From an uncultured Collinsella sp. (lineage in GTDB: Bacteria > Actinomycetota > Coriobacteriia > Coriobacteriales > Coriobacteriaceae): DNA of 64,000 nt. Below the pieces are notes generated by a model. It searched no databases. It saw only the letters and a program-made list of their open reading frames with translations, and had not been told where the DNA came from. The stretch covers positions 1 to 64,000 of the forward strand of contig CAKTVB010000002.1 in the NCBI GenBank assembly GCA_934621295.1, read 5' to 3'. This document shows, piece after piece, positions 25,767 through 33,393 of the stretch (the stretch's first letter is position 1; each line of letters begins with the position of its first letter). The position numbers were made by a program, and so were the translations under genes.

Positions 25767-27501
25767 GATGGACCATCTCCTCGGTGATGCGAACGATATC
25801 CGAAACCTCGCTGACGCCTTCGAAGGCGGGCGAGACGGATTGCGAAAGGCGACGTGCGAGCTCGATGACCTGAGGCGGTTCGATCGATGCCGCGCGCATA
25901 AGCTCGAGCTGGGCAAACAGGTCGTGCGAGGGGCCCGAGGCGAGGATGCGCCCATCTGCCATGACGGCGATGCACTCGGCGAAGTCGGACACCACCTCCA
26001 TATCGTGGCAGACCATGATTACGGCACAGCCCGACTCAGCCATTTGCTTTACTGTTTCCATCACGGTCATGCACTCGCGGTAGTCGAGTCCGCTTGTGGG
26101 CTCGTCGAGCACGATCACCCGCGGATCTACTACAAGAACGCTTGCGAGTGCAACCATTTGCCGCTGTCCGCGCGAGAGGGAAAACGGCGCCTCGTCGAGT
26201 GGGAGGCCAAATCGCTGCGCCGCTTCGCGTGCCCTTTCGTGTGCGTGGGCCGATTCCATTCCATGGAGCTCGAGGCCAAAGGCGATTTCATCCTCCACGG
26301 TCTCCTTGCAGATTTGACGGTCGGGGTTTTGGAAGAGCGTCGCGCACGAACGGGCGATGACGCTTGTGGGAGTGGTTTTGGTGTCGGCACCCGCAATGCG
26401 TACGCTGCCCGCATCGGGTTTGAGCAGACCCGTGAGGAGCTTGGTGAACGTGGTCTTTCCTGCGCCGTTTTGGCCTACCAGCCCTATGAGTTCGCCCGGA
26501 CGCACTTCAAGGGTGAGGTCGTGTACCGCAGCCCCACCCAGAGGATAGACAAAATCAACATGCTCGAATGCGACCACGGGTTTTTGCGCTGTTGCGGCGC
26601 GGGGCGCATGGGGCGAGGGGGCAGCGATGCGGTTCGTATTGTGTGAGGTGTTTCCCGCCACGCGCTCGATGAGCGTTTCGGCTTCGTCGACGGTGAGGCA
26701 AGGTGACGCTTGGGAGCAGATATTCTTTCGCGCAAGGCTGTTTGAGATGCGTGCCACACGAGGGCTGTCGACGCCGATTCGCTGGAGCTCTTCGGCATGC
26801 GAAAAGACTTCATGTGGCGTTCCCTCGAGGGCGATTTTTCCATTATCGAGCACGACGACACGGTTGCAGAACGTGGAAAGCAGCGCCACCTTCTGCTCAA
26901 TCACCACAACAGTCACGTTTTGTTCGCGGTTGATTTTTGCAAGCGTATCGAAAACAAGCAGCGAGCTTGCCGGGTCAAGAGCGGCAGTGGGCTCGTCGAG
27001 TACGAGCACACGGGGCTGCAGCGCCATGATCGCGGCGATGGCGACCTTTTGCTTTTGGCCACCCGAGAGCGTGGCGATCTCGCGGTCGCGCAGGTCGGCA
27101 ATGCCAACGGTCTGCAGGGCGTCCGAGAGGCGCTGCTCGATTGTATCGTGCGGCACGCCGAAGTTCTCCATGCCAAAGAGCAGCTCGTCTTCCACGACGG
27201 AGGCGACCATCTGGGTATCGATATCTTGCAGCACGCTTCCAACGATGCGCGAGATGTCGGTGAGCGTGACTTCGCAGGTATCCTTGCCGGCAACATGTAC
27301 GGCTCCGTAGAGCGTTCCTCCAAAGTGGTGGGGGATCGCTCCGGAGAGGCATGCGGCCAGAGTGGACTTGCCTGCACCTGAAGGGCCGATGATGCCGAGG
27401 AAATCGCCTTCGCCTATCGCGAGCGAAATATGATTTAGTGCGGGCTCGCGCGTCTCGCGATACGAGAACGAGACGTCCTCAATGTCGATAATCGGATTCA
27501 T
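25759..27501 (-). CDS. ECF transporter ATPase, two ATP-binding domains fused (EcfA-EcfA')
   Basis: 580-aa fusion of the two ATPases that normally pair as EcfA1 and EcfA2. First half: Walker A GPSGAGKSTLAA, signature LSGGQKQKVAIAA, Walker B VLVLDEPTAALDP. Second half, starting near residue 310 with VAFEHVDFVYPLG: Walker A GQNGAGKTTFTKL, signature LSRGQRQMVALAS, Walker B VIVLDEPTSGLD. The Arg in the second signature replaces the usual Gly. The linker at about 270-305 is Ala/His-rich. Together with EcfT it forms the energising module for the S components encoded upstream. Confidence 0.93.
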   Translation of the reverse strand: MNPIIDIEDVSFSYRETREPALNHISLAIGEGDFLGIIGPSGAGKSTLAACLSGAIPHHFGGTLYGAVHVAGKDTCEVTLTDISRIVGSVLQDIDTQMVASVVEDELLFGMENFGVPHDTIEQRLSDALQTVGIADLRDREIATLSGGQKQKVAIAAIMALQPRVLVLDEPTAALDPASSLLVFDTLAKINREQNVTVVVIEQKVALLSTFCNRVVVLDNGKIALEGTPHEVFSHAEELQRIGVDSPRVARISNSLARKNICSQASPCLTVDEAETLIERVAGNTSHNTNRIAAPSPHAPRAATAQKPVVAFEHVDFVYPLGGAAVHDLTLEVRPGELIGLVGQNGAGKTTFTKLLTGLLKPDAGSVRIAGADTKTTPTSVIARSCATLFQNPDRQICKETVEDEIAFGLELHGMESAHAHERAREAAQRFGLPLDEAPFSLSRGQRQMVALASVLVVDPRVIVLDEPTSGLDYRECMTVMETVKQMAESGCAVIMVCHDMEVVSDFAECIAVMADGRILASGPSHDLFAQLELMRAASIEPPQVIELARRLSQSVSPAFEGVSEVSDIVRITEEMVHRG

Positions 27502-27586
27502 GACGGCCTTTCAATTCAAAAGAGAGCAAACACGGGCGATGTTTTCGTCCAAAGGGCGTATTGCCTAAAGAGCGCGTTGCCCGAAG

Positions 27587-27618
27587 AGCGCGAGGTACCC
27601 ATGGGGTATCCTCGCGCT
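27587..27618 (-). terminator. Strong hairpin between the second S gene and the ATPase gene
   Basis: Arms AGCGCGAGG-TACCC and GGGTA-TCCTCGCGCT pair with a single bulged base around a short loop, in the 134-base gap between S component and ATPase. No good T-tract follows on the minus strand, so it may lower, rather than stop, expression of the downstream A and T subunits, or protect the S mRNA 3' end. Confidence 0.5.
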
Positions 27619-27635
27619 AGGCAATGTGTCCCAGG

Positions 27636-28181
27636 TTATTTTTTGACCACCTTGGCAAGCGGGAAGAACAGCGCTTGGACCACGACGGCGTTGAAGACGG
27701 CGGTGCCCAGCACCAGCGGAACCTTGGGCAAAGCCGCCTCCAGGCCAAAGCCCGCCATGAGCGTTCCTGCGATGGCGAACAGGGCGCCGGAGACAAGGGT
27801 GGTGACAAACGTTGCGATAAGTGGGTTTACCTTGCCGCCGCCGATGCTGCTTTTGACGAGGGCTGCCATCGTCAAAGCGCCGGCAGCTTCGGTCAAGAAG
27901 TTAAGGCCGGGAATGGAGGTAGTGAACTGGATCACGGCGGCGGAGACCAGGCCGTAGACGATTGCCTGAGCGAGGTTGGCGCGGGTGAGCGCAATGGCGA
28001 GGGCGTATGCCGCGATGATGAACTGGGGCTTGATGCCGGTCATAGCTAGCGCGTTGCCAGCGGTCATGTTGAGGATGAAGCCTGCGGCAAGAAGAATGGC
28101 GAGCAGGACGAGGGAAGAGATGTCGATGAGACCATGGGAAGAGGTCTCGGCAGAGACGGTGCGCGCGGCGGAGTTGGACAT
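27636..28181 (-). CDS. ECF transporter S component, second paralogue (probable tryptophan uptake)
   Basis: Membrane substrate-binding subunit, 181 aa with about six hydrophobic segments. Begins with a polar N-terminus (MSNSAARTVSAETSSHG), then LVLLAILLAAGFILNMTAGN, a pattern shared with the neighbouring S gene. LIATFVTTLVSGALFAIAG and LGTAVFNAVVVQALFFPLA also align with that gene, so the pair arose by duplication. Good ribosome binding site AAAGGAC. Tryptophan is inferred from the Trp-codon leader upstream of the operon, not from the protein itself. Confidence 0.75.
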   Translation of the reverse strand: MSNSAARTVSAETSSHGLIDISSLVLLAILLAAGFILNMTAGNALAMTGIKPQFIIAAYALAIALTRANLAQAIVYGLVSAAVIQFTTSIPGLNFLTEAAGALTMAALVKSSIGGGKVNPLIATFVTTLVSGALFAIAGTLMAGFGLEAALPKVPLVLGTAVFNAVVVQALFFPLAKVVKK

Positions 28182-28255
28182 AAATCGGTGTCCTTTCGAG
28201 AATAAGAGAGATGGGACGCCGAGCTATTGGGCTGCTCGTTTGGTGGGCGTGAAGG

Positions 28256-28822
28256 CTAGGAAAGCTTGAGGGCCTTCTTGATGGGCAGGTAGAGAGCTGC
28301 AACAAGGATGCCGTTGAAGACGGCGGTGGCGGCGACGACGGGAAGCATGGCGGCGGCGAGCTCTGCCACGAGGCCGATCATTGCCATCTTGATGACCATG
28401 AAGATGCAGCCGGAGACAAGGGTGGTCACAAACGTGGCGACGGCGGCTGCTGCGGGGGAGATGGTGCCGCGGCGCGATGCGGCGGCGACGATTGCGGCCA
28501 TGAGCATTGCGGCGATACCCTCGGCGGCGAAATCGATAAACGGCGAGCTGGTGGTGATTTGGATCACGGCGGCGGAAATGAGGCCGATGACGAGCGCCTG
28601 GCCAAGATTGGGGCGAACGACAAGGATGGTGAGGCAGAAGGCAGAGATGATGAACTCGGGGCAGATAACGCCGCCCGAGATGCTCGAGATTGCCTTGCCG
28701 ACGGTGAAGTTGAGGATAAAGCCGGCAGCCAAAAGGACCGCCAGAAGAACGAGGGCGCGAACGTCGAGGGTACCGTGGTCGGTGGTGGAAACGGTGCGGG
28801 GCTGGGTTGCTGCGTTGGACAT
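28256..28822 (-). CDS. ECF transporter S component, first paralogue (probable tryptophan uptake)
   Basis: First structural gene after the Trp attenuator. About 188 aa, six hydrophobic segments. LVLLAVLLAAGFILNFTVGK near residue 25 and VATFVTTLVSGCIFMVIKMA near residue 130 match the second S protein. The cytoplasmic N-terminus is Thr/Ser-rich. ATG 28822 follows GAAAGG by 9 bases and is preferred to an ATG three codons upstream. The S component captures the ligand from outside and docks on EcfT. Which of the two paralogues binds tryptophan cannot be told. Confidence 0.78.
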   Translation of the reverse strand: MSNAATQPRTVSTTDHGTLDVRALVLLAVLLAAGFILNFTVGKAISSISGGVICPEFIISAFCLTILVVRPNLGQALVIGLISAAVIQITTSSPFIDFAAEGIAAMLMAAIVAAASRRGTISPAAAAVATFVTTLVSGCIFMVIKMAMIGLVAELAAAMLPVVAATAVFNGILVAALYLPIKKALKLS

Positions 28823-28915
28823 GGTGATCAACCTTTCTTGAGGTGTTTTGGAGGTTTGTCGTCGTTGGTGGGCAGATGCGATGGAGGCGCGTAATGCGTG
28901 CGGCGGGAGCCGAGG

Positions 28916-28950
28916 TAAAGAAAAAGGCCTCCGGTCGAAACCGGAGGCCT
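28916..28950 (-). terminator. Attenuator terminator of the Trp leader
   Basis: On the minus strand an 11-base perfect stem AGGCCTCCGGT / ACCGGAGGCCT closes a TTCG tetraloop and is followed by TTTTTCTTT. It lies between the leader peptide stop and the first S gene, so termination here would switch off the whole ECF operon. Its loop and right arm carry TCGACCG, complementary to CGGTCGA near the end of the leader (see the attenuator finding). Confidence 0.93.
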
Positions 28951-28986
28951 CATCATTTGCCTGGAGCTATTTTAGGCGTGAGGGAC

Positions 28987-29058
28987 TCACAGTCGACCGA
29001 CCGTATGCGCATCACGCCACCACCAGTTCATGACAGAGTTGTTGGAGAAGTTGGTCAT
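28987..29058 (-). CDS. Tryptophan leader peptide of an attenuator
   Basis: A 23-codon reading frame with a good ribosome binding site (AGGAG at 29067-29071, 8 bases before ATG). Codons 12-14 are three consecutive TGG (Trp) at 29017-29025, after MTNFSNNSVMN and before RDAHTVGRL. The stop is followed by a terminator hairpin. Three tandem Trp codons in so short a frame are the standard sign of ribosome-stalling attenuation, as in trp operon leaders of enteric bacteria and actinomycetes. It controls the ECF S-S-AA-T genes rather than trp biosynthesis genes. Confidence 0.93.
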   Translation of the reverse strand: MTNFSNNSVMNWWWRDAHTVGRL

Positions 29059-29104
29059 TCTGGTGGCTCCTTTCGGGAAAGCGAAGTTGTTTAGGTTGCG
29101 CTGC

Positions 29105-29132
29105 ACTATAGCACAGCAAGAGGGTAGCGCAA
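29105..29132 (-). promoter_or_regulatory. Promoter of the Trp-leader/ECF operon
   Basis: On the minus strand TTGCGC (29127-29132) and TATAGT (29105-29110) are 16 bases apart, about 47 bases before the leader ATG. The inverted heptamers TTGCGCT and AGCGCAA flank the -10 region and could be an operator, though the spacing is long. Confidence 0.6.
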
Positions 29133-29193
29133 CAAGTATTTCGAAACTGTTTCTGCGGACGGCAGTACGGCGCGAGTCCGCGGCCGAGTTTCG

Positions 29194-30120
29194 CTAGTTG
29201 TTGTCGGGATTGAGCTTGGAGAAGTTGTCGACGATGATATCCAGGCATTTTGGCAATGCGCGTGCGCCAAAGACGCCCGAGGGATTGGGAATGAGCTCAC
29301 CGTCGTACTCCATGCCCAGCGAAGGCGAGCAGGTGATTTTTGCCTCTTTTGCCTGAAGCATCTTGAACTGCGGGCGCCCGAGCCCCTTGCCTGCGGGGTC
29401 AAAAACGCCTGCGAGTAGGGTGGGGAGCAGCTGCACCGTCGCCACCGGTTCGATGACGGCGATATCGATGAGGCCGTCGTTCATGCGGCAATCGGGGAAC
29501 AGATTGATGTCGTTTTGAATCACTGCCGTGTTGCCCACCATGCACCCGATGCCATCGAACTCATCGACTTCACCGTCGTGTTCGATCGTGAAGTGCGCTA
29601 CCTGAGGGTTAGGGGTGGCGAGTGCGGAGAGCGCGTAGGCGATTTCGCCGATCTCGTTTTTGTTGGGAGCAGCCTTTTCCATAATGGCGGCATCAAAGCC
29701 AGACCCAGCGATGATGATAAAGCCGTGGCGCTGTTCGTTTCCTTCAGCATCATTCCAAAAGAGCTCGCCCATGTCGACGGGAACGGTGCGTCCACGGCGA
29801 CAGGCCTTGGCGAGAGCGGCAGCCTCTGGGGCATTGCCGATGTTGTTGAAGAACAGGCATGCTGTGCCCGAGGGGAAGATGAGGGTGGGGACATGCGTGT
29901 CTCGCAAGCAATCGAGCACGTTGGAGACGGTGCCGTCGCCGCCCGAGACCACCACGCGGTCAAACGCGGTGACATCGCGTGTGGCATCTTGCGGCTCCAT
30001 GCCCTTACCGATGAAGCGCATGGTGATTTCGTCCCCTGCTTGAGCGAGGGCGTGGGCAAAAGCATAGATCTCGTCGGAGCGGGTGCCCGAGGCGGGATTG
30101 TGGATGATAAGGCAACGCAT
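29194..30120 (-). CDS. Diacylglycerol kinase-family lipid kinase (YegS/DagK-like)
   Basis: Cytosolic/peripheral lipid kinase. The N-terminal IIHNPASGTRSDE and the nucleotide motif VVVSGGDGTVSNVLDCL near residue 60 are the DAGK catalytic-domain signature, and LIFPSGTACLFFNNIG follows. The C-terminal half holds AGSGFDAAIMEKA and FPDCRMNDGLIDIAVIEP. 308 aa, normal size. The frame stays open to 30435, but ATG 30120 gives the usual N-terminus (MRCLIIHNPASG). It is divergent from RNase D, 94 bases away. The true substrate (diacylglycerol, undecaprenol or another lipid) is not decidable. Confidence 0.88.
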   Translation of the reverse strand: MRCLIIHNPASGTRSDEIYAFAHALAQAGDEITMRFIGKGMEPQDATRDVTAFDRVVVSGGDGTVSNVLDCLRDTHVPTLIFPSGTACLFFNNIGNAPEAAALAKACRRGRTVPVDMGELFWNDAEGNEQRHGFIIIAGSGFDAAIMEKAAPNKNEIGEIAYALSALATPNPQVAHFTIEHDGEVDEFDGIGCMVGNTAVIQNDINLFPDCRMNDGLIDIAVIEPVATVQLLPTLLAGVFDPAGKGLGRPQFKMLQAKEAKITCSPSLGMEYDGELIPNPSGVFGARALPKCLDIIVDNFSKLNPDNN

Positions 30121-30214
30121 ACGTTTAGGTCCCGTTCGTCGTAAAGCCCTGTATAGTTTACGTAGCGATATCCTACCCTGCGCACGAGTGCGCCAACCAT
30201 GATTCTGGAGGAGC

Positions 30215-31348
30215 ATGTACATCTCCACATATGAGGAGCTCCTGGCATTTTGCAAGCGCGCTGCGGCCTTTGATGCCGTGGCCATCGATACCGAGTTCTT
30301 GCGCGAGCGCACATACCATGCGCGCCTGTGTTTGGTACAGGCCGCGACGCCCGAGGAGTGCGTGGTCATCGACCCCATCGTTATTAAAGACCTCTCTCCT
30401 TTGGCCGAACTGATGGGCGATGAGGGGGTCATCAAAGTATTCCATGCCTGCTCGCAGGATATGGAGGTTCTCTATCACACGCTAGGCGTTCTCCCCACTC
30501 CCATCTTTGATACACAGGTTGCAGCTGCCTTTTTGGGCGAGCGCATGCAGATGTCTTACAACGGCCTTGTGCATGCTTTTTGTGATGTTGATTTGCCTAA
30601 ATCCGAATCGCTGACCGATTGGTCTCGTCGTCCTTTGAGCGATTTGCAACTCGAGTATGCCGTGGATGACGTGCGCTATCTCATTGTGGCGTACGGGGTC
30701 ATTATGGATAGGCTCGGAGAGCTGGGCCGCGTGTCGTGGGTGACCGATGAGATGCGTCCGCTTACGAACGTTGAGCACTACGTTGTCGACCAGCGTCTTG
30801 CGTTCAAACGCGTCAAGCGCATCAACTCCTGTACACGCCGGCAGCTTGCCATTGCCCGCGAGCTTGCGGCATGGAGAGAGCGTCGTGCAGAGCGTCGCAA
30901 CGTTCCGCGCAAGTGGATCATGTCGGACGAGGTGCTTGTTGCCCTTGTTAAACGTGCACCCAAGACCGTTGACGATTTCCGTCGTACACGTGGAACCGAG
31001 CAGCTTTCCGAGGCAGATGTGGATGCCGCGCTCGTTGCCATCGAACGCGGGCGCAACTGTCCTTCCGATAAGCTGCCCTTCATCAGCCGTCCGCACCATG
31101 CGCCTACACCTGAGGTCGAGAGTGTTTGCGACCTCATGTACGCTCTCATGCGCCTGGTGTCCGAGCGTTCCGGCGTGGCGACCGCCATCATTGCGAGCCG
31201 CGATGAGCTGTTTTCCTATATGGAACATCCCGAGCGCAGCCCGCTGCGCGATGGCTGGCGTTTCGAGCTTGTGGGCACGCTGCTCGACGACCTTTTGGCT
31301 GGCAACATGGGCCTGACCGTGAAAGATGGCTCTGTCGAGATTCTTTAG
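30215..31348 (+). CDS. rnd: Ribonuclease D
   Basis: 3'-5' exoribonuclease for tRNA and stable RNA maturation. The DEDDy exonuclease residues are visible: DTEFLRER (Exo I, residues 25-32), VFHACSQDMEVL (Exo II) and the Exo III Tyr/Asp in LQLEYAVDDVRYL near residue 150. An HRDC-like helical domain covers about 205-290 (RELAAWRERRAERRN...). 377 aa, normal length. ATG follows GGAGGAGC. Closed by a terminator. Confidence 0.93.
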   Translation: MYISTYEELLAFCKRAAAFDAVAIDTEFLRERTYHARLCLVQAATPEECVVIDPIVIKDLSPLAELMGDEGVIKVFHACSQDMEVLYHTLGVLPTPIFDTQVAAAFLGERMQMSYNGLVHAFCDVDLPKSESLTDWSRRPLSDLQLEYAVDDVRYLIVAYGVIMDRLGELGRVSWVTDEMRPLTNVEHYVVDQRLAFKRVKRINSCTRRQLAIARELAAWRERRAERRNVPRKWIMSDEVLVALVKRAPKTVDDFRRTRGTEQLSEADVDAALVAIERGRNCPSDKLPFISRPHHAPTPEVESVCDLMYALMRLVSERSGVATAIIASRDELFSYMEHPERSPLRDGWRFELVGTLLDDLLAGNMGLTVKDGSVEIL

Positions 31349-31360
31349 GTGATTTGCCTA

Positions 31361-31397
31361 AGAAGGGCGCGCTCCGATGGAGTGCGTCCTTCTATTT
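31361..31397 (+). terminator. Rho-independent terminator of rnd
   Basis: AGAAGGGCGCGCTCC pairs with GGAGTGCGTCCTTCT around GAT, followed by ATTTTC, directly before the SdpR-like operator region. Confidence 0.85.
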
Positions 31398-31411
31398 TCA
31401 GGTGAAATTAG

Positions 31412-31435
31412 ATAGTTAGACAAACGTCTAACTAT
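31412..31435. promoter_or_regulatory. Perfect palindromic operator of the sdpR-like gene
   Basis: ATAGTTAGAC, spacer AAAC and GTCTAACTAT form 10-base perfect arms about 40 bases before the regulator start. This is the expected operator for an ArsR-type autorepressor. A TATGAT at 31440-31445, just to its right, may be the -10 it covers. Confidence 0.85.
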
Positions 31436-31475
31436 TGGGTATGATGCTGTCGAAAGACGATCGGAAGGAGGCTCC

Positions 31476-31757
31476 GTGGCAGGAGAGGGATTCAAAGCGC
31501 TCGCTGATCCTACGCGACGGCGCATCTTGGAGCTGCTGCGCGAGGGGGACCTAACGGCGGGGGAGCTGGCTGAACATTTTGATATCAGCAAGCCTTCTCT
31601 CAGCCATCATTTGGCAACGCTCAAGAGTACTGGTCTCGTAACGGACGAACGCCATGGGCAAAATATCGTATACAGCCTGAACACCACCGTTATGCAGGAT
31701 TTGATCGGGTGGTTTATGGGATTTACGGATGCTTCGAACACGGTATCAAAGGAGTAG
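31476..31757 (+). CDS. ArsR/SmtB-family autorepressor (SdpR-like)
   Basis: 93-aa winged-helix repressor. FKALADPTRRRILELLREGD and ISKPSLSHHLATLKSTGLV are the ArsR helix-turn-helix signature. No metal-binding Cys motif is present, which fits the SdpR group rather than metal sensors. GTG start after GGAAGGAGGC. Two bases separate its stop from the SdpI-like gene, so they form an operon, with the palindrome at 31412-31435 as operator. In Bacillus subtilis SdpR is inactivated by SdpI holding it at the membrane when toxin is present. Confidence 0.9.
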   Translation: MAGEGFKALADPTRRRILELLREGDLTAGELAEHFDISKPSLSHHLATLKSTGLVTDERHGQNIVYSLNTTVMQDLIGWFMGFTDASNTVSKE

Positions 31758-31759
31758 CA

Positions 31760-32470
31760 ATGACCGATTGGAAGATAGAGGATATCCAGCGCAGGACCGG
31801 TGTTTCTCCCCATGTCTGGATTGCGCTGCTAGTGCTTGCAATGTTGAATATCGTGGCTCATCTGGTTGTGATGCCGAGCCTTCCCGAGCAGATTCCCGTT
31901 CATTGGGGTGCCGATGGCACCGTCAACGGTTGGGGGCCGCGTTGGGCGGCGCCGCTTATGGGCATCTTGCCGCTGGTGCTGTTGGCTTTATTCTATGCTG
32001 TGCCGCACATGGATCCCAAAGGTGAGGCATATGTGAAATCAGGGAAGTTCTTCCAAGGTTTTGTCATCGCGCTCACGTTGTTCATGGGTGCGATGAGCTG
32101 GCTGTGCGAGCTCACGGTATGGGGTATTGTCCCGGCTCGCGGCGTGGTTAACATTGTGATCCCTGCGGCTATGGGTGTGCTTTTTATCGGCATGGGCAAC
32201 TACCTGCCACGCGTCAAGCAAAACTACACGATGGGCATCAAGACGCCTTGGGCGCTTGCCGATCCCGACAACTGGCGTCGTACTCAGCGTTTCGGCGGCA
32301 GGTGCCTTGTCCTCATGGGACTCGGTATGGTTTTGATGGGGCTGGCGGCTCCGTTGTTTTCGGATTCCGCGGTCGTTATCGGCATCATTGTGCTTGTCAT
32401 GGGTGGAGTTGCGGCTATGTATGTCTACTCGTATCTCGCGTGGCGCAATGCGGGAAGACGGTTTCTGTAA
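31760..32470 (+). CDS. SdpI-family immunity-like membrane protein
   Basis: About 236 aa with six hydrophobic segments. The first part has the DUF1648 pattern PEQIPVHWGADGTVNGWG near residue 50, and the second half has the SdpI core YTMGIKTPWALADPDNWRRTQR. SdpI confers immunity to the SdpC killing toxin and signals its presence to SdpR. ATG 31760 follows AAAGGAGTAGCA. No toxin gene homologous to sdpC is adjacent, so it may protect against toxins from neighbours or act in another stress. Confidence 0.9.
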   Translation: MTDWKIEDIQRRTGVSPHVWIALLVLAMLNIVAHLVVMPSLPEQIPVHWGADGTVNGWGPRWAAPLMGILPLVLLALFYAVPHMDPKGEAYVKSGKFFQGFVIALTLFMGAMSWLCELTVWGIVPARGVVNIVIPAAMGVLFIGMGNYLPRVKQNYTMGIKTPWALADPDNWRRTQRFGGRCLVLMGLGMVLMGLAAPLFSDSAVVIGIIVLVMGGVAAMYVYSYLAWRNAGRRFL

Positions 32471-32494
32471 GAGTCCTCTTCCCGATAACAGTAG

Positions 32495-33217
32495 TTACGC
32501 TCCGCATACCAACGCCCAAACGACTGCCACGACGACGGCGGGCAGGAGGTTCGCGGTCTTGAATGTCCTGCCCCAGATGAGGTTCACGCCCACGCAGAAG
32601 ATGAGCATGGAGCCAACGAGCGAGAGGTTGTTCAGGGCGCCTGTGGTCATAATGGGCTGGATAAAGCGCGCAAGCAAGGTGATGGTTCCCTGAAAAACAC
32701 CTACGGGTAGCGCTGAGAAGATGGCGCCGCGTCCCATCGAGGCGGTCATGGCGCACACGATGATGCAGTCGAGCGCGCCTTTGAGGGCAAGCGTGGACCA
32801 GTCGCCAAGAATTCCATCCTGGATGGAACCCACGATGGCCATGGCGCCGATGCATACGGTAAGGGATGCCATGACAAAGGCGTCGACAAAGCCTCCTTCG
32901 GCTCCATTTGCAAAACGGTCGCGCAGCCATTCGCCAAGCCGCTCCATCCGTAGCTCCAGATTGAGCGCCTCTCCTATGAGCGCTCCTACGGCAAACGAGA
33001 CGATGACCATGGTCGAGCCGGTGCTCGTGAGCTTTCCGTGGTCGAGGACGAGCATCTTTTCCAACGCACCGGAAAGACCGATGAATAAAACGCAGAGGGC
33101 GGATGCCTTGAGTAGAGCGTCTTGAACACGGGCGGTAATAAATTTACCGCCGATGAGGCCTGCGGTGCCTCCTGCGATAATGAGGGCGACGTTGATGAGG
33201 GTTCCCAGTCCGGGTAC
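32495..33217 (-). CDS. DUF554 family membrane protein without a canonical start codon
   Basis: Six-to-seven-segment membrane protein of the DUF554 (YdfK/YqgA) family, function unknown. The family N-terminus reads PGLGTLINVALIIAGGTAG, the middle ALIGEALNLELRMERLGEWL and FVDAFVMASLTVCIGAMAIV, and the end LIFCVGVNLIWGRTFKTANL. The codon exactly where the family begins (33217-33215) is GTA, with AAGGGAAG 6 bases upstream. No ATG, GTG or TTG lies in frame between the upstream stop at 33262-33260 and the TTG at 33064. It is either started at a rare codon, a start-codon mutant, or carries a sequencing error. The body is intact, about 240 codons. Confidence 0.75.
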   Translation of the reverse strand, partial: VPGLGTLINVALIIAGGTAGLIGGKFITARVQDALLKASALCVLFIGLSGALEKMLVLDHGKLTSTGSTMVIVSFAVGALIGEALNLELRMERLGEWLRDRFANGAEGGFVDAFVMASLTVCIGAMAIVGSIQDGILGDWSTLALKGALDCIIVCAMTASMGRGAIFSALPVGVFQGTITLLARFIQPIMTTGALNNLSLVGSMLIFCVGVNLIWGRTFKTANLLPAVVVAVVWALVCGA

Positions 33218-33393
33218 GAATAGCTTCCCTTCGTGTGGCTTTGCAATTGCGACAAGCCATCAGGATACTCTCGATATGACAAGATGTGCACCACATGCCG
33301 ATGGTTAACAAACCTGTCGGCACGGTTTGCCTTCAGGCTTCGGAGGGAATACTATCGCCGATTTTACACAGCGACACGCGAAGGAGTTTTTAT

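Noticed and set aside
32986..33294. Alternative DUF554 start in the overlapping frame at 33294
   Set aside because: That frame is not the DUF554 frame and its protein has no family similarity; a frameshift would have to be assumed.
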